Shown: positions 33,633 through 45,209, numbered from the stretch's first letter. The stretch is DNA of 64,000 nt from Macrothele yani (GCA_039090855.1 CM077016.1:53493936-53557935); one strand, 5' to 3'. Notes: generated by a model not told the origin, from the letters alone. Translations and numbers: made by a program.

Positions 33633-33950
33633 GCAGCCCCGGTGGTGTAGTGGTCTAAGCGCTGGTTAACGATCATTCGTCCGAGATGGATCTAGATTCG
33701 AATCCCGGTCAGGCATGGATTTTGTGTTTTCCTTTCGGCACTGGCTCTCTCTGTGTTGCTTGACCATTTGGCATACTATATACCATGTTCGCTATGTACT
33801 TTGTTGATGTAAAGTGAATATACTCTATGTCTGCTTGACAATAAATACTGTACGACTATGTCTGTTTATCCCCCCTGTCACTGTATCTGTACCACCAGGT
33901 CAAATAAATAATAAAAAAAATATTAAACCGACAATTAAAAAAAAAAAAAA
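33633..33950 (+). mobile_element. chimeric SINE: SINE-A head with a foreign tail
   Basis: The head matches SINE-A (TGGTGTAGTGG, ATTCGAATCCC) and the tail match stops at about 33760 after GGCACTGGCTCTCTC. About 185 bp of unrelated sequence follow, with AATAAATA near its end and poly(A). The direct repeat AGCACATGTTG / AGTACATGTTG at 33622-33632 and 33951-33961 flanks the whole unit, so head and new tail appear to have inserted together. Confidence 0.75.
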
Positions 33951-33961
33951 AAGTACATGTT

Positions 33962-35037
33962 GACTTGGAAGCGACGAAGTTTCGTATTTGCATAACCTGT
34001 GTACACCACAACCATAGGAGAAACTATTGGAGATTTATTATTTGCATACGTTGATTCTATCACAGGAGAAGGAATTGGAACTAATATGGATGTCTGGCCA
34101 GCAGAGGTGCTGGGATAGGACTGGTTGTTTACATTGGGAATGCCGGAACTCGCCATCTTTGCAGCTGCCAACAGTGAGAGTAAACCTCGAAGAAGGTTAC
34201 AGAGAAATACGCAAAAACGGCAATTACGCTACTTCCGTAAAGTTTCAGAATCAAAAAAAGAAAGATAACTTACCCAAAAAGCACAACACTTTTAACATAG
34301 AATAGAGGCAGAAAAATCAATAAACACTCTCAAAACACAGCAGCACAAACAAACGTTACTTCACCGCGAAAAAAAAAGTACGTCTCTTAGTATCACCACG
34401 TGCGTCTGCTCGTCTAAGGACACCATGTTTCTGCAACTATTAGTCAGATTTGAAAAATAAAATAAAATTGCAGTTGAAAGACTGAACTGTGGGAACCACG
34501 ACCCATAAGTTTTGGTCTTTTCTCTGTGCACATGCTATTAAATACAAAATATTAGCTCTATACAGTTGCTTCAGAAAAAGTTTCAAAACAATTATTCCTA
34601 CTTTCTGATACCTTTTATCACGGTGGCCATTTTACGTATAGCTTCTATTTGAAATAATGCATGGTGTTACCGCTAGGAGACGTAAATGTGCGGTATATTG
34701 CACTTATTTTTCCCGAAATCTCTGCTTCCAAAAATCAGATTTCAAATTATTTTGTTTTAAATGGAGTTCATAACGATAAATATTTTGCTTGCATTTTACA
34801 ACATTTTGCGACAAAATGCTTTGCCACAAAGGGGCGTGAGGGCATATTTCTTCTTTTAAAATGCTTGCAATCGTATCTTCGCTTCTAAATATCTAACTGA
34901 AATATTCTTTTCCAGACGCTACTCACCGCGGAAAACAGTGTCCTTTTTCTAAAAAAAAAATTAATTTTTCCGCTAGGGAGCGTTGTGAAGATCTCTGATT
35001 ATATCTCCGCTCCTAACAGTCTGATTCAAAAAATCCT
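33962..35037. other. long spacer, no recognisable gene
   Basis: AT-rich sequence with only short open frames (for example 34027-34305 and 34661-34888) that resemble no family I know. Confidence 0.5.
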
Positions 35038-35049
35038 TTTTTTTTTTTT

Positions 35050-35259
35050 CTTGATTGAGGGTTTAAGGACCACTGTGACAAATCGATGGGCTATAAGCAG
35101 TAGCCCGTCCCTAATTTAGGGTCACTGGTTCCAGGGAAATGATAGAGCCAGTGCCATATGACAAAATTAACGTCCATGCCTCATCAGAATTCGAACCCGG
35201 ACCCATATCTGACGAATGGTCATAAACCATCGCTTAGATCACTGCGCCACCGGGGCGAC
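35050..35259 (-). mobile_element. SINE-A copy 10, inverted
   Basis: On the minus strand: head with GGTGGCGCAGTGATC, B box region GGTTCGAATTC, and the complete tail. Confidence 0.9.
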
Positions 35260-36035
35260 CTATTTCAATTTGTCCCTCCGAGAGATCATCGAAGAAGAGG
35301 AAGGGGAAGAAAATTCTTTTTGCTACTGATACCGTTTGTGGAAAGAAATGGTTTTCATATATTTGCCAATTTTTGTACCACACAGTTTAGGCATTACGAG
35401 GTGTAAGTGTTTAGTTTTATTTTTACCGTACTTGGAACCGTATTTTTTGTTTCTGAGGACACGATTTAAAAAATCCCCTTTGCCTTGCATATTTTCCTCT
35501 ATGAGAAATGTTTTGTGCACAATTTGTGATATTTCGTAGCACACATTGCAGCCGCTAATAGCCGAAAATATCCATTTCGATTTATAGACGTTATACGTGT
35601 TTGTGTAGAAATCAGGTTCATATTTATTTTTTCGTAACCGGTTCAATACACTAGGAAGAACACTGCTAACATTGCGCCTTTCAAATTATGCGCAGATTTC
35701 TTGTAGAAAGCGTAAATGTTTTCTCTTTTTTCACTCAATTTTTTCTTCTAAAAAATTTGCTTTGAAATATATTTTTCCGTGTCGCAAAGTGTTAAAAACA
35801 TATGCTCATTTCATCCGAGAATTTGGTGTCGTCTTTCTTGTTTCACTTTCATAGCATGCTGATTGTAATGCAGTAAAAACAAGCATGATACCGAAAAATT
35901 GGTTGTAATAACCACAGCTTTTGACCTAAGGCTCATGAGGCATTTTTAGGCATTTTTAAAAATATTAAACCGCGCATTCAGTAGTTTTCTAACACCCAAA
36001 AAGGAATTTTAGACACACTAATGGAAACATATTTA
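35260..36035. other. spacer
   Basis: No recognisable gene. The frame at 35323-35646 (minus, 107 codons) is basic and low in complexity, without recognised motifs. Confidence 0.5.
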
Positions 36036-36039
36036 TCCG

Positions 36040-36215
36040 ATGACCGCGTGGTCAGATCCACGAGCTTCCGGCTAATCGCCCGAACAGGGCCCGGGATCAA
36101 GACTCAGTATGGTTGTGCGCTCACCCCACGGCGGTGACATCCGTATGCGGTGGCCCCAAATTAGGGCCGGCGACTCCCTGCAGGCCTCGACGCTCCTGGG
36201 ATTCGTTAAACCTAG
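36040..36215 (+). mobile_element. SINE-E, different head with a SINE-A-like tail core
   Basis: A degenerate tRNA-like head (GACCGCGTGGTCAGATCC, GGGCCCGGGATCAAGAC) is followed by a tail with CCCCAAATTAGGGCCGGCGA and GATTCGTTAAACCT. These match the SINE-A tail motifs CCCTAAATTAGGGACGGGCGA and GGTCGTTAAACCT. The middle differs. Confidence 0.65.
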
Positions 36216-36298
36216 AAGGAGAAAAAATGAACGAAAAGCATTGCTTAGTGTTGCACCGTTCGAAAAAGAAAATAATTTTAGAAACCTGGCTTTATATA

Positions 36299-36700
36299 CA
36301 GAGGGTGAGTCGAAAGTTTTGCAATATTTGGATCACTTTATGTCTACATACGTAGCTTTACGACGAAAGTTGACTAGCATTCAAAGTATAGGCCATCGTG
36401 TTCCACCGTCGTGATCCATCTGTCTTACAGTTCTTCGATTCCGCCCGCAGCGGTACCAGTTCTTGTGCATCGGGGAGAATTCCTTCACCCCAGCTGACAT
36501 CTCCTCCTCCTGGTTGTTGAAGTGCCGCCCACGAAGGAAGCTGGCCATGAACCGGAACAAGTAATCGGCAAGGTTTGGACTATATGCTGGGGGTGGCATC
36601 AGTTCTATGCCCTCAAGTTCCTGGAGTTTTTCCAGGGTCGTTCGCGCGATATGAAGCCAAGCGTTGTTCTTCCTACCTTCGATACTTATGAAGCTCACTA
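36299..36700 (-). pseudogene. mariner transposase C-terminal fragment
   Basis: The minus strand encodes NNAWLHIARTTLEKLQEL, PPPAYSPNLA.DY.FRFMASF and RGRHFNNQEEE, matching the region around the second and third catalytic acids of mariner/SETMAR-type transposases. It has substitutions and small indels. A TIR-like end (CAGAGGGTGAGTCGAAAG) lies at 36299. The N-terminal half is missing. Confidence 0.85.
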
Positions 36701-36853
36701 AAAAATTACAAAAAAAAAAAATCACCTAATAGAAATTCCCTCTGCTTAAAGGAAACGCGTTTAAAAAGTCTTCATGTAGTTTCCGAACGTAGCCATTTCT
36801 TTCTGTGATGGAAATCACATTAGTTTTTCTTTTCTTTTTTTTTTGTATGGGGG

Positions 36854-36895
36854 ACGGAGTGACGACCGTGAGCAACTGTTATTATTGAAGGGACA
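36854..36895 (-). mobile_element. SINE-A tail scrap
   Basis: A short diverged match to the tail end (GACGACCGTGAGCAACTG on the plus strand). Confidence 0.5.
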
Positions 36896-36974
36896 GAGTC
36901 AGTGGCGTAGCCAGAAATTTCTTAAGTCTATGGATTTGGTTCATATATATATATACACATTTATACACAGTATA

Positions 36975-37509
36975 TCATATATAGAAGATTTTAGGAAGGG
37001 AGTGTCTGACCTCAGGTCTTAAACAACCCTTTAGAAATAGGAAGCTAGGAGATTTGGGCTAGAGCGCCCGATGGGAAAGTGATCCGGAGGCGAGGTAGAG
37101 GAATACACCCTTATTTGCCGCCCCGGTGGCGCAGTGGTCTAAGCGATGGCCTCTGATCATTCGTCCGAACGGGGTCCGGGTTCGAATCCCGGTGAGGTAT
37201 GGATGTTGTGTTTGTCTTACGGCACTGGCTCTTTCCCTTCCCTGGAACCAGTGACCCTAAATTAGGGACGTGCGACTGCTTATAGCCCATTGAGTTGCTC
37301 ACGGTGGTCGTTAAACCTCCAAAAAAAAAAAAAAAAAAACACACCCTTATTTATTACCGGGGGCCAGTGCCCGGGGCCCGACGGCTTAACGTGCCCATCG
37401 GACGCAGGGCGGATATTTAGTGGTTCGAGCGTTCGTACCTGCTGGATCTAACCCGAGGTCTTCTCCGTGGCAGTCACGAACGTTGACCCCTAGGCCACCC
37501 GCGGCCCGG
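36975..37509 (-). mobile_element. SINE-B copy 3, interrupted by SINE-A
   Basis: On the minus strand the head lies at about 37509-37410 (GGTGGCCTAGGGGTCAACG) and the tail continues to 37345, then again from 37116 to about 36975. The interruption is SINE-A copy 11. Confidence 0.88.
37117..37340 (+). mobile_element. SINE-A copy 11, nested in SINE-B
   Basis: A full-length copy with poly(A). The flanking direct repeat is ACACCCTTATTT at 37105-37116 and from about 37340. It shows that SINE-A was mobile after SINE-B had inserted. Confidence 0.94.
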
Positions 37510-37615
37510 ATTTAGTTCATTGGTGAAAGCCACATTTATTTAGCTTTAAATTCGTACGCTATCCACCCTCAAGGGAGGGGTTCGGACCCAAGACCCCCCC
37601 CCCTCTACGCCTCTG

Positions 37616-40065
37616 GACAGTCAAGGACAAGCACAGCGCCAATACCTCAACCGGAACTCGAACCTGGTCCCATCTCGGACGAATTTTATTCATCTCAGCA
37701 TCATTCGGATACGGGGAGGAAAATGAATGTCAGTGCTTCATAATCCGCGCATAAAAACACTGGACGCTAACGAAAATTGTTTAAAAAAAATTCAGCAATA
37801 GCAAAAAGATTAGTTATTCATACAGTAGTACTGAGAAAAGTATATAGAGCTGTTTTTCTTTGAAGATCAGAGAAAAGTGAAGGGATTTGCCTCTTGTAAG
37901 AGCACACACAAGTGTCAGAAACTCGATGTTAATTTACATAATTTTGTTCTTCGACGTGCTTTAAGAATTCACGTTCAGGATGTGTGCATGACAAAGGTTT
38001 TCGCAAAACATTGCTCTCTGTTTGGTAGAAAAAGAAAAAAAAAAAAAAAAGAAAAATGCTGGGGTGATAAATATTCCTCAACCACCCGAAGAAAGACTGT
38101 CCTGCGCATTAGGTTGCCCGAGCTTCGATGTCCACATCCACGCGGGTTTGCTTCAGAAGCAGACGAAGGTTGAAGCGCTGTTCAAGTCGCGTCGAACTGA
38201 CGGACCTCTCTCACAGCGATCTGCGGACTCCAGCATTCTCACCAGGGCGCAGACGATACGTTCGCTTGCGGTAATGTATAACTTTGCAGCTTCGTTGTAA
38301 CTTTGCCTTAGTTTCGAAGAGTGCATCTTTTTCGTTAGTTTCTTCGGTTACTGATGTCTGGACTATTTTTTTCAGAATGTCTCGTTCGTTCCTAAACGAA
38401 TAAGCAACCCGTTAACCTGCTCATTTCCACCTTAAATGTTTCGGTTTACAAAATTCTGATGAATTCACGTCGTGAAGAATCTAAGGTAAAACGATCAATT
38501 TAACCATAACCGTAGTCGTCAAAGAAAAAATTATTCTGGAGTGAAAGAGTGTTATTCAGTTTCTTTTTTTTTGTCGAAAGGAAAAAAAAATGGACAGAGA
38601 TTTAAAAAATAGGAATTACGTAAACGGCAGTGTTAGCAAAAAATTCCTACAAATCGGTTTTTGTTCAGATGATCGGCACTTTTAAAAGAATAAATTTAGG
38701 ATACTGATTTTGTAAAGCTCGCAAGAAGAAAAATTCAGCAAGAGTTACTCATCTAATATTCTTCATGGCTGAATTTTGCAGTTAGTAAAAATGAAGTATA
38801 TCGACAGCATGCTCGTACCGGATAGTTTAAGTTCGACTTCTGAGATCGAAGTGGGCTGTTTGTTCTACAATTTAGGGTATCTGTCTTTTATCGAGGCAAT
38901 AACTTTAAATTACGATTGGGCTGGAATTATTAGCCTTTCTATGATAAACGAGAGTTCTTAGTGTGTCAAAAAATGAGTTTCTCTTTTTTATTACTTTCAA
39001 CTGAAAATTGTTCATACAAATTAATTGTTAGCATATATATTTATACATATATATATTTTAATTCGTCAATCACTAGGAAATTTTTCATTTATCGTTTATT
39101 CCATGGGTACAAATTTAGAAGATATTCTAATACACAAAGATTAGGTACTTGCTCTTTGGCTTAAATAAAACGCAAAAGTTTATTGCAATATTATTAGATT
39201 GAAGATGTGTTTAACGAGAAGAGCGGAAAAAGATATTTTGAAGAGCGTTTGCTGTCATCGCATTTGCGCTGGTGAATTCGTCCTCCTCTGATAACAATTA
39301 CAAAAAAAATAAAAAATAAAAAAATAACTGGAAATATAACTCTCCCCACGATATTAACTCCAAACTTCTGTTTCGTAAGTGTAAAGTGCATCAGCGTAAC
39401 AGAAAGTTGAAATTTCGGATATGTTTCCACCTTTTTTAAAATTTTAGCGAAAATTTTGGATTACGCACATATCGCTGATTCATTTTAAAAATCTCTGAAA
39501 CACTAGTGTTCAATTTATCTGAAAATACAGGGAAGTATTATAGGAAGGAAAATTCCAGCAAAAGAGCAGCTGTTCAAGATAAGCTCCTTACGAAATTTAA
39601 TTTCAAATTCAAAAGGACAGTGGATGCTATGATTCGTTTCCTCATCGGAATTGAGGAATACATAGAAAATATTTCGTTTAATTAGAAGTACATCATACAG
39701 CGATTTACGAAAAAATTTTTCGCACGTTTAGGGCTGGGAGGACTCGTTGTTTTGAAAACTAAACCGTGTTTATTTTACATGAAATAAATATTGTGAGGAA
39801 AATTTTCTTGTGCCTCTACAGTGTTCAGTGAAGAAATTTTTAAAATGATAGTCTCGTGAGCAAATTCCTCTAATTTAGCATCACATATTCTTCAGATTAT
39901 GAGAACTAGAGAGTTTAAAGGTACTTAAACTACACTCAATCTTACTATCTAACTCTTCAAAATTTATCTGTAATACAGCATAACACATCTGGTGCATTTG
40001 TATGAATGTGGTATATCAAACTCAAAGAACTGATTTCCAAAATAAAAACATACCTCATTTGAAGC
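37616..40065. other. longest non-repetitive stretch, no recognisable gene
   Basis: AT-rich sequence with short open frames only. None (for example 37877-38173, 38776-38961, 39194-39430) shows a known domain or a coding-like pattern. It could be intron or intergenic DNA. Confidence 0.5.
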
Positions 40066-40225
40066 TGTAACGTACTACAGAGGTGAAAACATGTGTCAAG
40101 ACGGCAAATCTGCAGCGAGACATTCTGTCCGCGTAGCTTAGTTGGGAGAGCGACTTACTCCGGAGTGAGGGGACACAGCTTCGATGTCAGTCGCGGACAA
40201 ACTTGTGCTTTCACAAAACATACCA
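40066..40225 (+). mobile_element. SINE-C copy 1, tRNA-like
   Basis: A leader of about 60 bp precedes GTCCGCGTAGCTTAGTTGGG (A box TAGCTTAGTTG). The B-box region is degenerate (GCTTCGATGTC) and the copy ends near GTGCTTTCACA. The acceptor-like ends GTCCGCG and CGCGGAC pair. Confidence 0.75.
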
Positions 40226-40634
40226 AACAATGTAATTGGTTCGTATTTAGTACTGAGCAAATTTATCTCGACAAATAACAGCTTTCCTTTCTTCAGTTTT
40301 AGCAAAGCATAAGATCATAGTGAGTAGAATGTGCCTTGTATTTTTAAGGTTCAATATTATGGCAAATCATGTAAATAGCAGATAAGCAGATACTAGATAA
40401 GGATACTTCAAATGCATTATGTATAATTCATTGCTTTTTTAAGAGCAATTTTAAATGGCTTTTAAGGGTACTACCGTCATAAACTCATGTTTCCAAGTGC
40501 ATAATGTAGGGGTCTTTACGAGTTCATCCATTCACTTAAACAATGGACGAAATTCACCAGAGAGCCTTAAAGCGGTTCCAATAGAGAAGCTTAGGTGACT
40601 TCAAGCTCTGGAAGGAATTATTGATACTAACATA
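40226..40634. other. spacer
   Basis: No recognisable feature. Confidence 0.5.
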
Positions 40635-40910
40635 CAAGGGCGCCCATAAGGGGTGAAGGGCGGATCAACCCCCCCCCCCCCTAGCCGTTGGTATAATAAA
40701 TTTTTTGATAAATTTGAAACACTAAAATAGACGAAACCTTTTTTAAAGCATTTTTAAAAATAATAAGTTATTAGTGATTGATTGTATCAATTATTTTTGT
40801 TGTATTTTGGTATCTTGTACATTTACTAAAATGTTTGACAGCCTTGAAGGAGGTAAGGATTTTTCTTACCCCCTCCCACCCTCCCCAAAGTACTCATATG
40901 GGCGCCACTG
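40635..40910. mobile_element. hAT-type MITE with 8-bp target duplication
   Basis: The ends CAAGGGCGCCCATA (40635) and the complement of TATGGGCGCCACTG (ending 40910) form TIRs. The flanks CTAACATA (40627-40634) and CTATCATA (40911-40918) agree in seven of eight bases. The 276-bp interior has C-rich runs and no coding capacity. Confidence 0.78.
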
Positions 40911-41690
40911 CTATCATAAAGAGTACGTCTAACTGTGCAAGTTCTATGCTCTTATATCGTAATATAATAACATGTACTTAGTGGCGTAATACAGTATATA
41001 CAAATCGCTTTGGGGCCCCAGTATTAGTGGCACATCTGGGATTTCAATATGGGTGGATGAATAAAAATATCCCGAAGACAACATTCCCCAAATATGATGT
41101 GTATCCCATCAACCATGGACGAATCAGTGGTAGCAAGAAAATGTAAAGATGTATGGTTGAAAAATGGATACCTATTCAGTTCTGCTTTAATCCATTCCCC
41201 ACCCCACCAGGGTTCACCTTGTTGAAATTATATCGAAGTAGTGGGGAAAGTAATATGACCCAAATATCATGATTCAAATGAATTCTTAATGTAGGAAAAT
41301 CCCCCCCCCCCCTCTCAATTACAGGCGTGTAGAAAAAAAAACATCTGCAATACTTTCGAAAGATTTGAGGATGGATTGGGGGCGACTATACTTTTTTGCG
41401 GACTCCTAAAAAAAACGGAAAGAAACAGGTTTTTTTTCACAAGGTAGTTTCTTATAGTTTTTGCTGTGCTATGAAAAAAAAACCCCTGTAGACCTCTATC
41501 GATTCTTGAAGCACCCTGCATAATTCTGGGGCCCCTTGAAAATTCGGGGCCCGGAGCTGCAGCTCCCCTAGCGCCCCTCTTTAATGAGCTATGCGCGAAG
41601 CTTTCGCTCTCCAGTGGGAGGCTTTTTCAAGGCAGAGTGGTTAGACATAAAATGCAGAGAATGAGAACACGTAAGAAACAAAGTTGATTT
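40911..41690. other. spacer
   Basis: No recognisable gene. C runs near 41300 and a GGGGCCCC-containing stretch near 41530 are the only notable features. Confidence 0.5.
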
Positions 41691-41697
41691 TTTATAA

Positions 41698-41865
41698 ATC
41701 AAACAGAAGTCATCGCTCTTTCCACGTTTATAAGTGAGTCACGGAAAAATTCGCATTGGCCAACACTGGGAATCGAACCCAGGGTCTCCCAGTTACGCGT
41801 CAGACAATGCGAATTTCTCAGTCACTCACTTATAAACGTGGAAAGAGCGATGACTTCTGTTTGAT
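41698..41865. repeat. 61-bp inverted repeat (SINE-D, head to head)
   Basis: The left arm 41698-41758 and the right arm 41805-41865 are almost perfect complements (ATCAAACAGAAGTCATCGC and its reverse). The 46-bp loop holds a B-box-like GGTTCGATTCC on the minus strand. The arms match the 3' part of the tRNA-like repeat at 42030-42197. Confidence 0.9.
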
Positions 41866-42029
41866 GTTCTAGTCCACGTCAAATGTCTATATAATTATTC
41901 ATTCGCCTTCTAATTATTTGTTCAGTTGCTGCTTACCATCTTTGGAGAATCCCCAGCATTGTGCGAGGCTCCAAGAAGCAATCTGCCCATTGGTTTGGCA
42001 GTTAGTGTATGCGAGTCTGGAGGAATTCG

Positions 42030-42197
42030 AGACCACTGTGTTGCAGCGGAAGCACATCCGGCGCGTAACTGGATGACCCTGGGTTCGATTACCCGTGGTG
42101 GCCAATGCGAATTTTTCCGTGACTCACTTATAAACGTAGAAAGAGAGATGACTTCTGTCTGATGTTCCTAGTCCACGTCAAATGTCTATATAATTAG
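42030..42197 (+). mobile_element. SINE-D copy, tRNA-like
   Basis: The head contains GTTGCAGCGGAAGCACATCC and a B-box-like GGTTCGATTACCC. The tail CGTGACTCACTTATAAACGT to TGTCTATATAATTA is shared with the inverted repeat at 41.7-41.9 kb. Confidence 0.7.
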
Positions 42198-42449
42198 TTG
42201 ATTTTTTAAATGATCATTGATTATTATTTTTATCATAAAGCTAATCATTACTGATACAGTTACAAAGCGCTTCGAAGTGCCGGGCTACGAATTATTCAAT
42301 AATACTTTTCTCGGTCAATTGTACATTCAGCGTTTTTTATCTTTCAAAACTTTTTTCCAGGAAATGAACACCCCCGGGAACAAAAGTTACAGAAATCTAA
42401 GAAATTTACTTAAGCCAGCTCAATTTAAAATAAATTATTAATCAGAAGT

Positions 42450-42590
42450 TGTGAAAACACAAATTTGTCCCCGCCCTCTCACTCCGGAGTAAGTTGTTCT
42501 CCCAACTAAGCTACACTGACGGAATGTATCGCTGAGGGATTTGTCGTCTTGACACGTGCTTTTACTTCTGTAGCACGTCACATCATACCC
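42450..42590 (-). mobile_element. SINE-C copy 2
   Basis: The minus strand carries GTGTAGCTTAGTTGGGAGAA and the ACTCCGGAGTGAGAG segment, with the same leader and the same TTTGTGTTTTCAC end as copy 1. Confidence 0.78.
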
Positions 42591-42717
42591 CGCGTAATTT
42601 TTTTTTTTTGAGGCAAAGAACGAATTTTTATTAATTCTGGACGATGTGTGGAACAAAGATCACACATTTTTCGGAGAACCAAACGGCCAGTACATCAATT
42701 TTTACGTTCGGGTGCCG

Positions 42718-42850
42718 ATGTGAAGACACGAATTTGTCCACGCCCCCTCACCCCAGAGTAAGTTTCTCTCCCAACTAAGCTACACGGACAGAATGTACTG
42801 CTGCAGATTTGTCGCCTTGACACGTGATTCACCTCTGTAGTACATCACAA
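42718..42850 (-). mobile_element. SINE-C copy 3
   Basis: The minus strand carries GTGTAGCTTAGTTGGGAGAG. It is closely related to copy 2 and shares its leader. Confidence 0.78.
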
Positions 42851-42970
42851 AGTCAAGGACATGAAAGCATAACTATACGGCGTAGATTAATCCGGGGAAT
42901 GCCTCCCCACCCACCCCCGGTTTGAATAAACCTCAAGTGTTTGCAACGCGTAAATGATTGAAAATTGCGC

Positions 42971-43190
42971 GGTCGTCCCAGTGGTGTAGTGTGGTCTAAG
43001 CGTTGCTGGCTTTTGACCATTCGTCCAAGATGGGTCCAGGTTCGAATCTCGGTGAGGCATGGGTGTTGTGTTTGTCTTTTGGCACTGTCTCTCTCCATTC
43101 CCTGGAACAGTGAGACTAAATTAGAGACGGACGACTGTTTATAGCCTATCGATTTGCTCACGGCGGTTGTTAACTCCCCCCCCCCAATAA
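42971..43190 (+). mobile_element. SINE-A copy 12, diverged
   Basis: Head with GGTTCGAATCTCGG and a tail with several substitutions, ending in a C run instead of the usual CTCC and then A-rich sequence. Confidence 0.85.
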
Positions 43191-43530
43191 AAAGAAGGAA
43201 AAAAAGTGACTTAACCCAAAATTCATCTACCAGGTGTAAGTAAATTGTGGCTAAGTACTAAAATCCTTAGACGTTCTAGGTCATTGCAACCTCACAAGCA
43301 AATTGCGACGAAAAGCTGAAGTTATTTCTGAACGCCCGTCAAAGATAATAAACCCTGCTGTGTAAGAAAATTCTGGCGCTTTGGAGACATTCACAGAAAA
43401 GGGTATTTCTTGTGTTAAAAAACAACAACATGCTGAATGCCGGGCATCAACAGAACACACGATGAATGCATGCGAGTATTTTCATGCTCCGTTTAATACT
43501 CACTTTTAACATCTCGCTTATATAACTTTA
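43191..43530. other. spacer
   Basis: No recognisable feature. Confidence 0.5.
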
Positions 43531-43532
43531 TA

Positions 43533-44889
43533 CAGGGTGATCCATTTAAACCAGTACCCTGAAAAACACCTTACATTTTTGCAAGGGATCGCGCAAGGAA
43601 CTTCTTCCTTTTTTCAATAGAAGCAGCAACTCCTGGAGAATGAAAACCGCCACCGTGAAGAAGATTGTTAACCGTAACTGTAACTCAGCTCGTGATTTGT
43701 TTGTTGTTGCGTTGTCATTCACTTGCGTGCATTCGGAAACATTCAGTACTCTGTTCCAGAGCATGTTTTTTTAGTGACATCGTATTGGGTAATCAATTCT
43801 GTCATCAAAACGCAACGAGCATTTCGAAGAGAGTGGAGTTCGAAAAGTTCCAAGCAAGTCAACAATTCTGTCGATGGCAAAAAAAAAAAAACCGAAGCAA
43901 ACCGGTTCTCTTCTCAGCGGTAGCGGTAGACATCACCCTCCGATGCCCCAAACGCGTGTGGACGATGTTCGGCAACGTTTACTTCAATCTCCGACGAAAT
44001 CGTTGCGCAGATTAAGCCAACAGATAGGATATTCATACGGAACTTGCCAAAGGGCAGCAAAAAAAGCGAATATTCGACCATTTAAAGTGCACGTAATCCG
44101 TCAGCTGCAGGACCCGGACAAGGAAAAGAGAATAAGTTACTGCAAATGGCTTCAAAATTTTCTTAATTTGCGATCTGATATTCTCTCCTTCACATGGTTT
44201 ACGGATGAAGCCTGGTTTCATCTGTCAGGCTAAGTCAATTCGCAAAACAGCAGATACTGGGCTGCCGAAAACCCACACGTTATGTGTGAAACACCGATGC
44301 ATTCACAAAAGGTTGGTGTATGGTGTGCGGTTTCGTCTACGAAAATTATTGGCCCCATTTTTTTCTCTGAGACTGTCAACACTAACGTTTATTGCTGCAT
44401 ATTCAATGAATTTGTGGAACAACTTGATGACATTGAATTGACAGAGGGCTATTTTCAGCAGGATGGCGCTGCGTGTCACACATCTAAAGTCTCAATGGAA
44501 CTCATAACCAGGTTCTTTGATGACAGATTAATTTCAAAAAACATATGGCCTCCCCGATCTCCGGACTTAACTTCCCTGACTTTTTTTATGGGGCTACTTA
44601 AAGGGTAGAGTTTACAAAACCCATCCAAAAACATTGGATGCATTGCGTGAAACAATCACGACTGAAATTGGCAATGTTACTGCTCGTACTCTACATGAGA
44701 CATCACTGAATATGGTGCGGCGTGTTCAACTGTGTTTACAAGAAAATGGAGGACAATTCCAACATTTGCTTTGATAAAATGATTCTCCAATACCACATGT
44801 ATAATTCTCAACTTACTGCATGATTTTGTTGTTATTTATAAAAAAGTTATAAGTAAATCACATGGTACTGGTTTAAATGGATCACCCTG
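43533..44889 (+). mobile_element. Tc1/mariner-superfamily element of the DUF4817 type
   Basis: TIRs CAGGGTGATCCATTTAAACC (43533) and its complement ending at 44889, with about 26 bp identical. TA is at 43531-43532; the right flank reads TT, so one base has changed. The 1357-bp interior encodes a damaged transposase. Its terminal CAGGGTGAT is shared with the element at 59509-60334. Confidence 0.93.
43764..44775 (+). pseudogene. DUF4817-type transposase, frameshifted
   Basis: An N-terminal HTH part (SVIKTQRAFRREW, near 43798) is followed after a frame change at an A run (43878-43890) by QTRVDDVRQRLLQSPTKSLRRLS. The catalytic blocks are WFTDEAWFHLSG (44200), YFQQDGAACHTS (44452) and WPPRSPDLT (44547). 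Frame changes occur near 44232 and 44600. After the last one, coding sequence resumes to ENGGQFQHLL and a stop near 44773. The family moves DNA by cut and paste at TA sites. Confidence 0.88.
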
Positions 44890-44974
44890 TTGAAGCTCTG
44901 AAACTTTTTCAAACTCAAACATTTATTAAAATCCAAAGCTCAGGGAATGTCACTTGGAGAAGGAAATCCAAAAC

Positions 44975-45209
44975 GCCGCCCCGATGGTGCAGTGGTCTAA
45001 GGCGTTGGCCTCTGATCATTCGTCCGTAAGGGGTCCGGGTTCGAATCCCGGTCAGGCATGGATGTTGTGTTTGTCTTACGGCACTGGCTCTCTCCCTTCC
45101 CTGGAACCAGTGACCCTAAATTAGGGACGGGCGACTGCTTATAGCCCATTTGAGTTGCTCACGGTGGTCGTTAAACCTCCAATCAAAAAAAAAAAAAAAA
45201 AAAAAAAAA
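44975..45209 (+). mobile_element. SINE-A copy 13 with 9-bp target duplication
   Basis: A full-length copy with a long poly(A). ATCCAAAAC lies at 44966-44974 and 45209-45217. Confidence 0.94.

Larger units (their letters stand above)
36900..37615. mobile_element. possible hAT-type MITE holding SINE-B and SINE-A
   Basis: The left end CAGTGGCGTAGCC at 36900 and the complement of CTACGCCTCTG ending at 37615 form short imperfect TIRs of a kind common in hAT elements. Flanks GACAGAGT and GACAGTCA share five of eight bases. The interior is mostly an inverted SINE-B with a SINE-A inside. Confidence 0.5.

Noticed and set aside
37877..38300. Open frames in the longest non-repetitive stretch as a host exon
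   Set aside because: They are short, overlap in two frames and show no domain, splice-site context or codon pattern that I can support.
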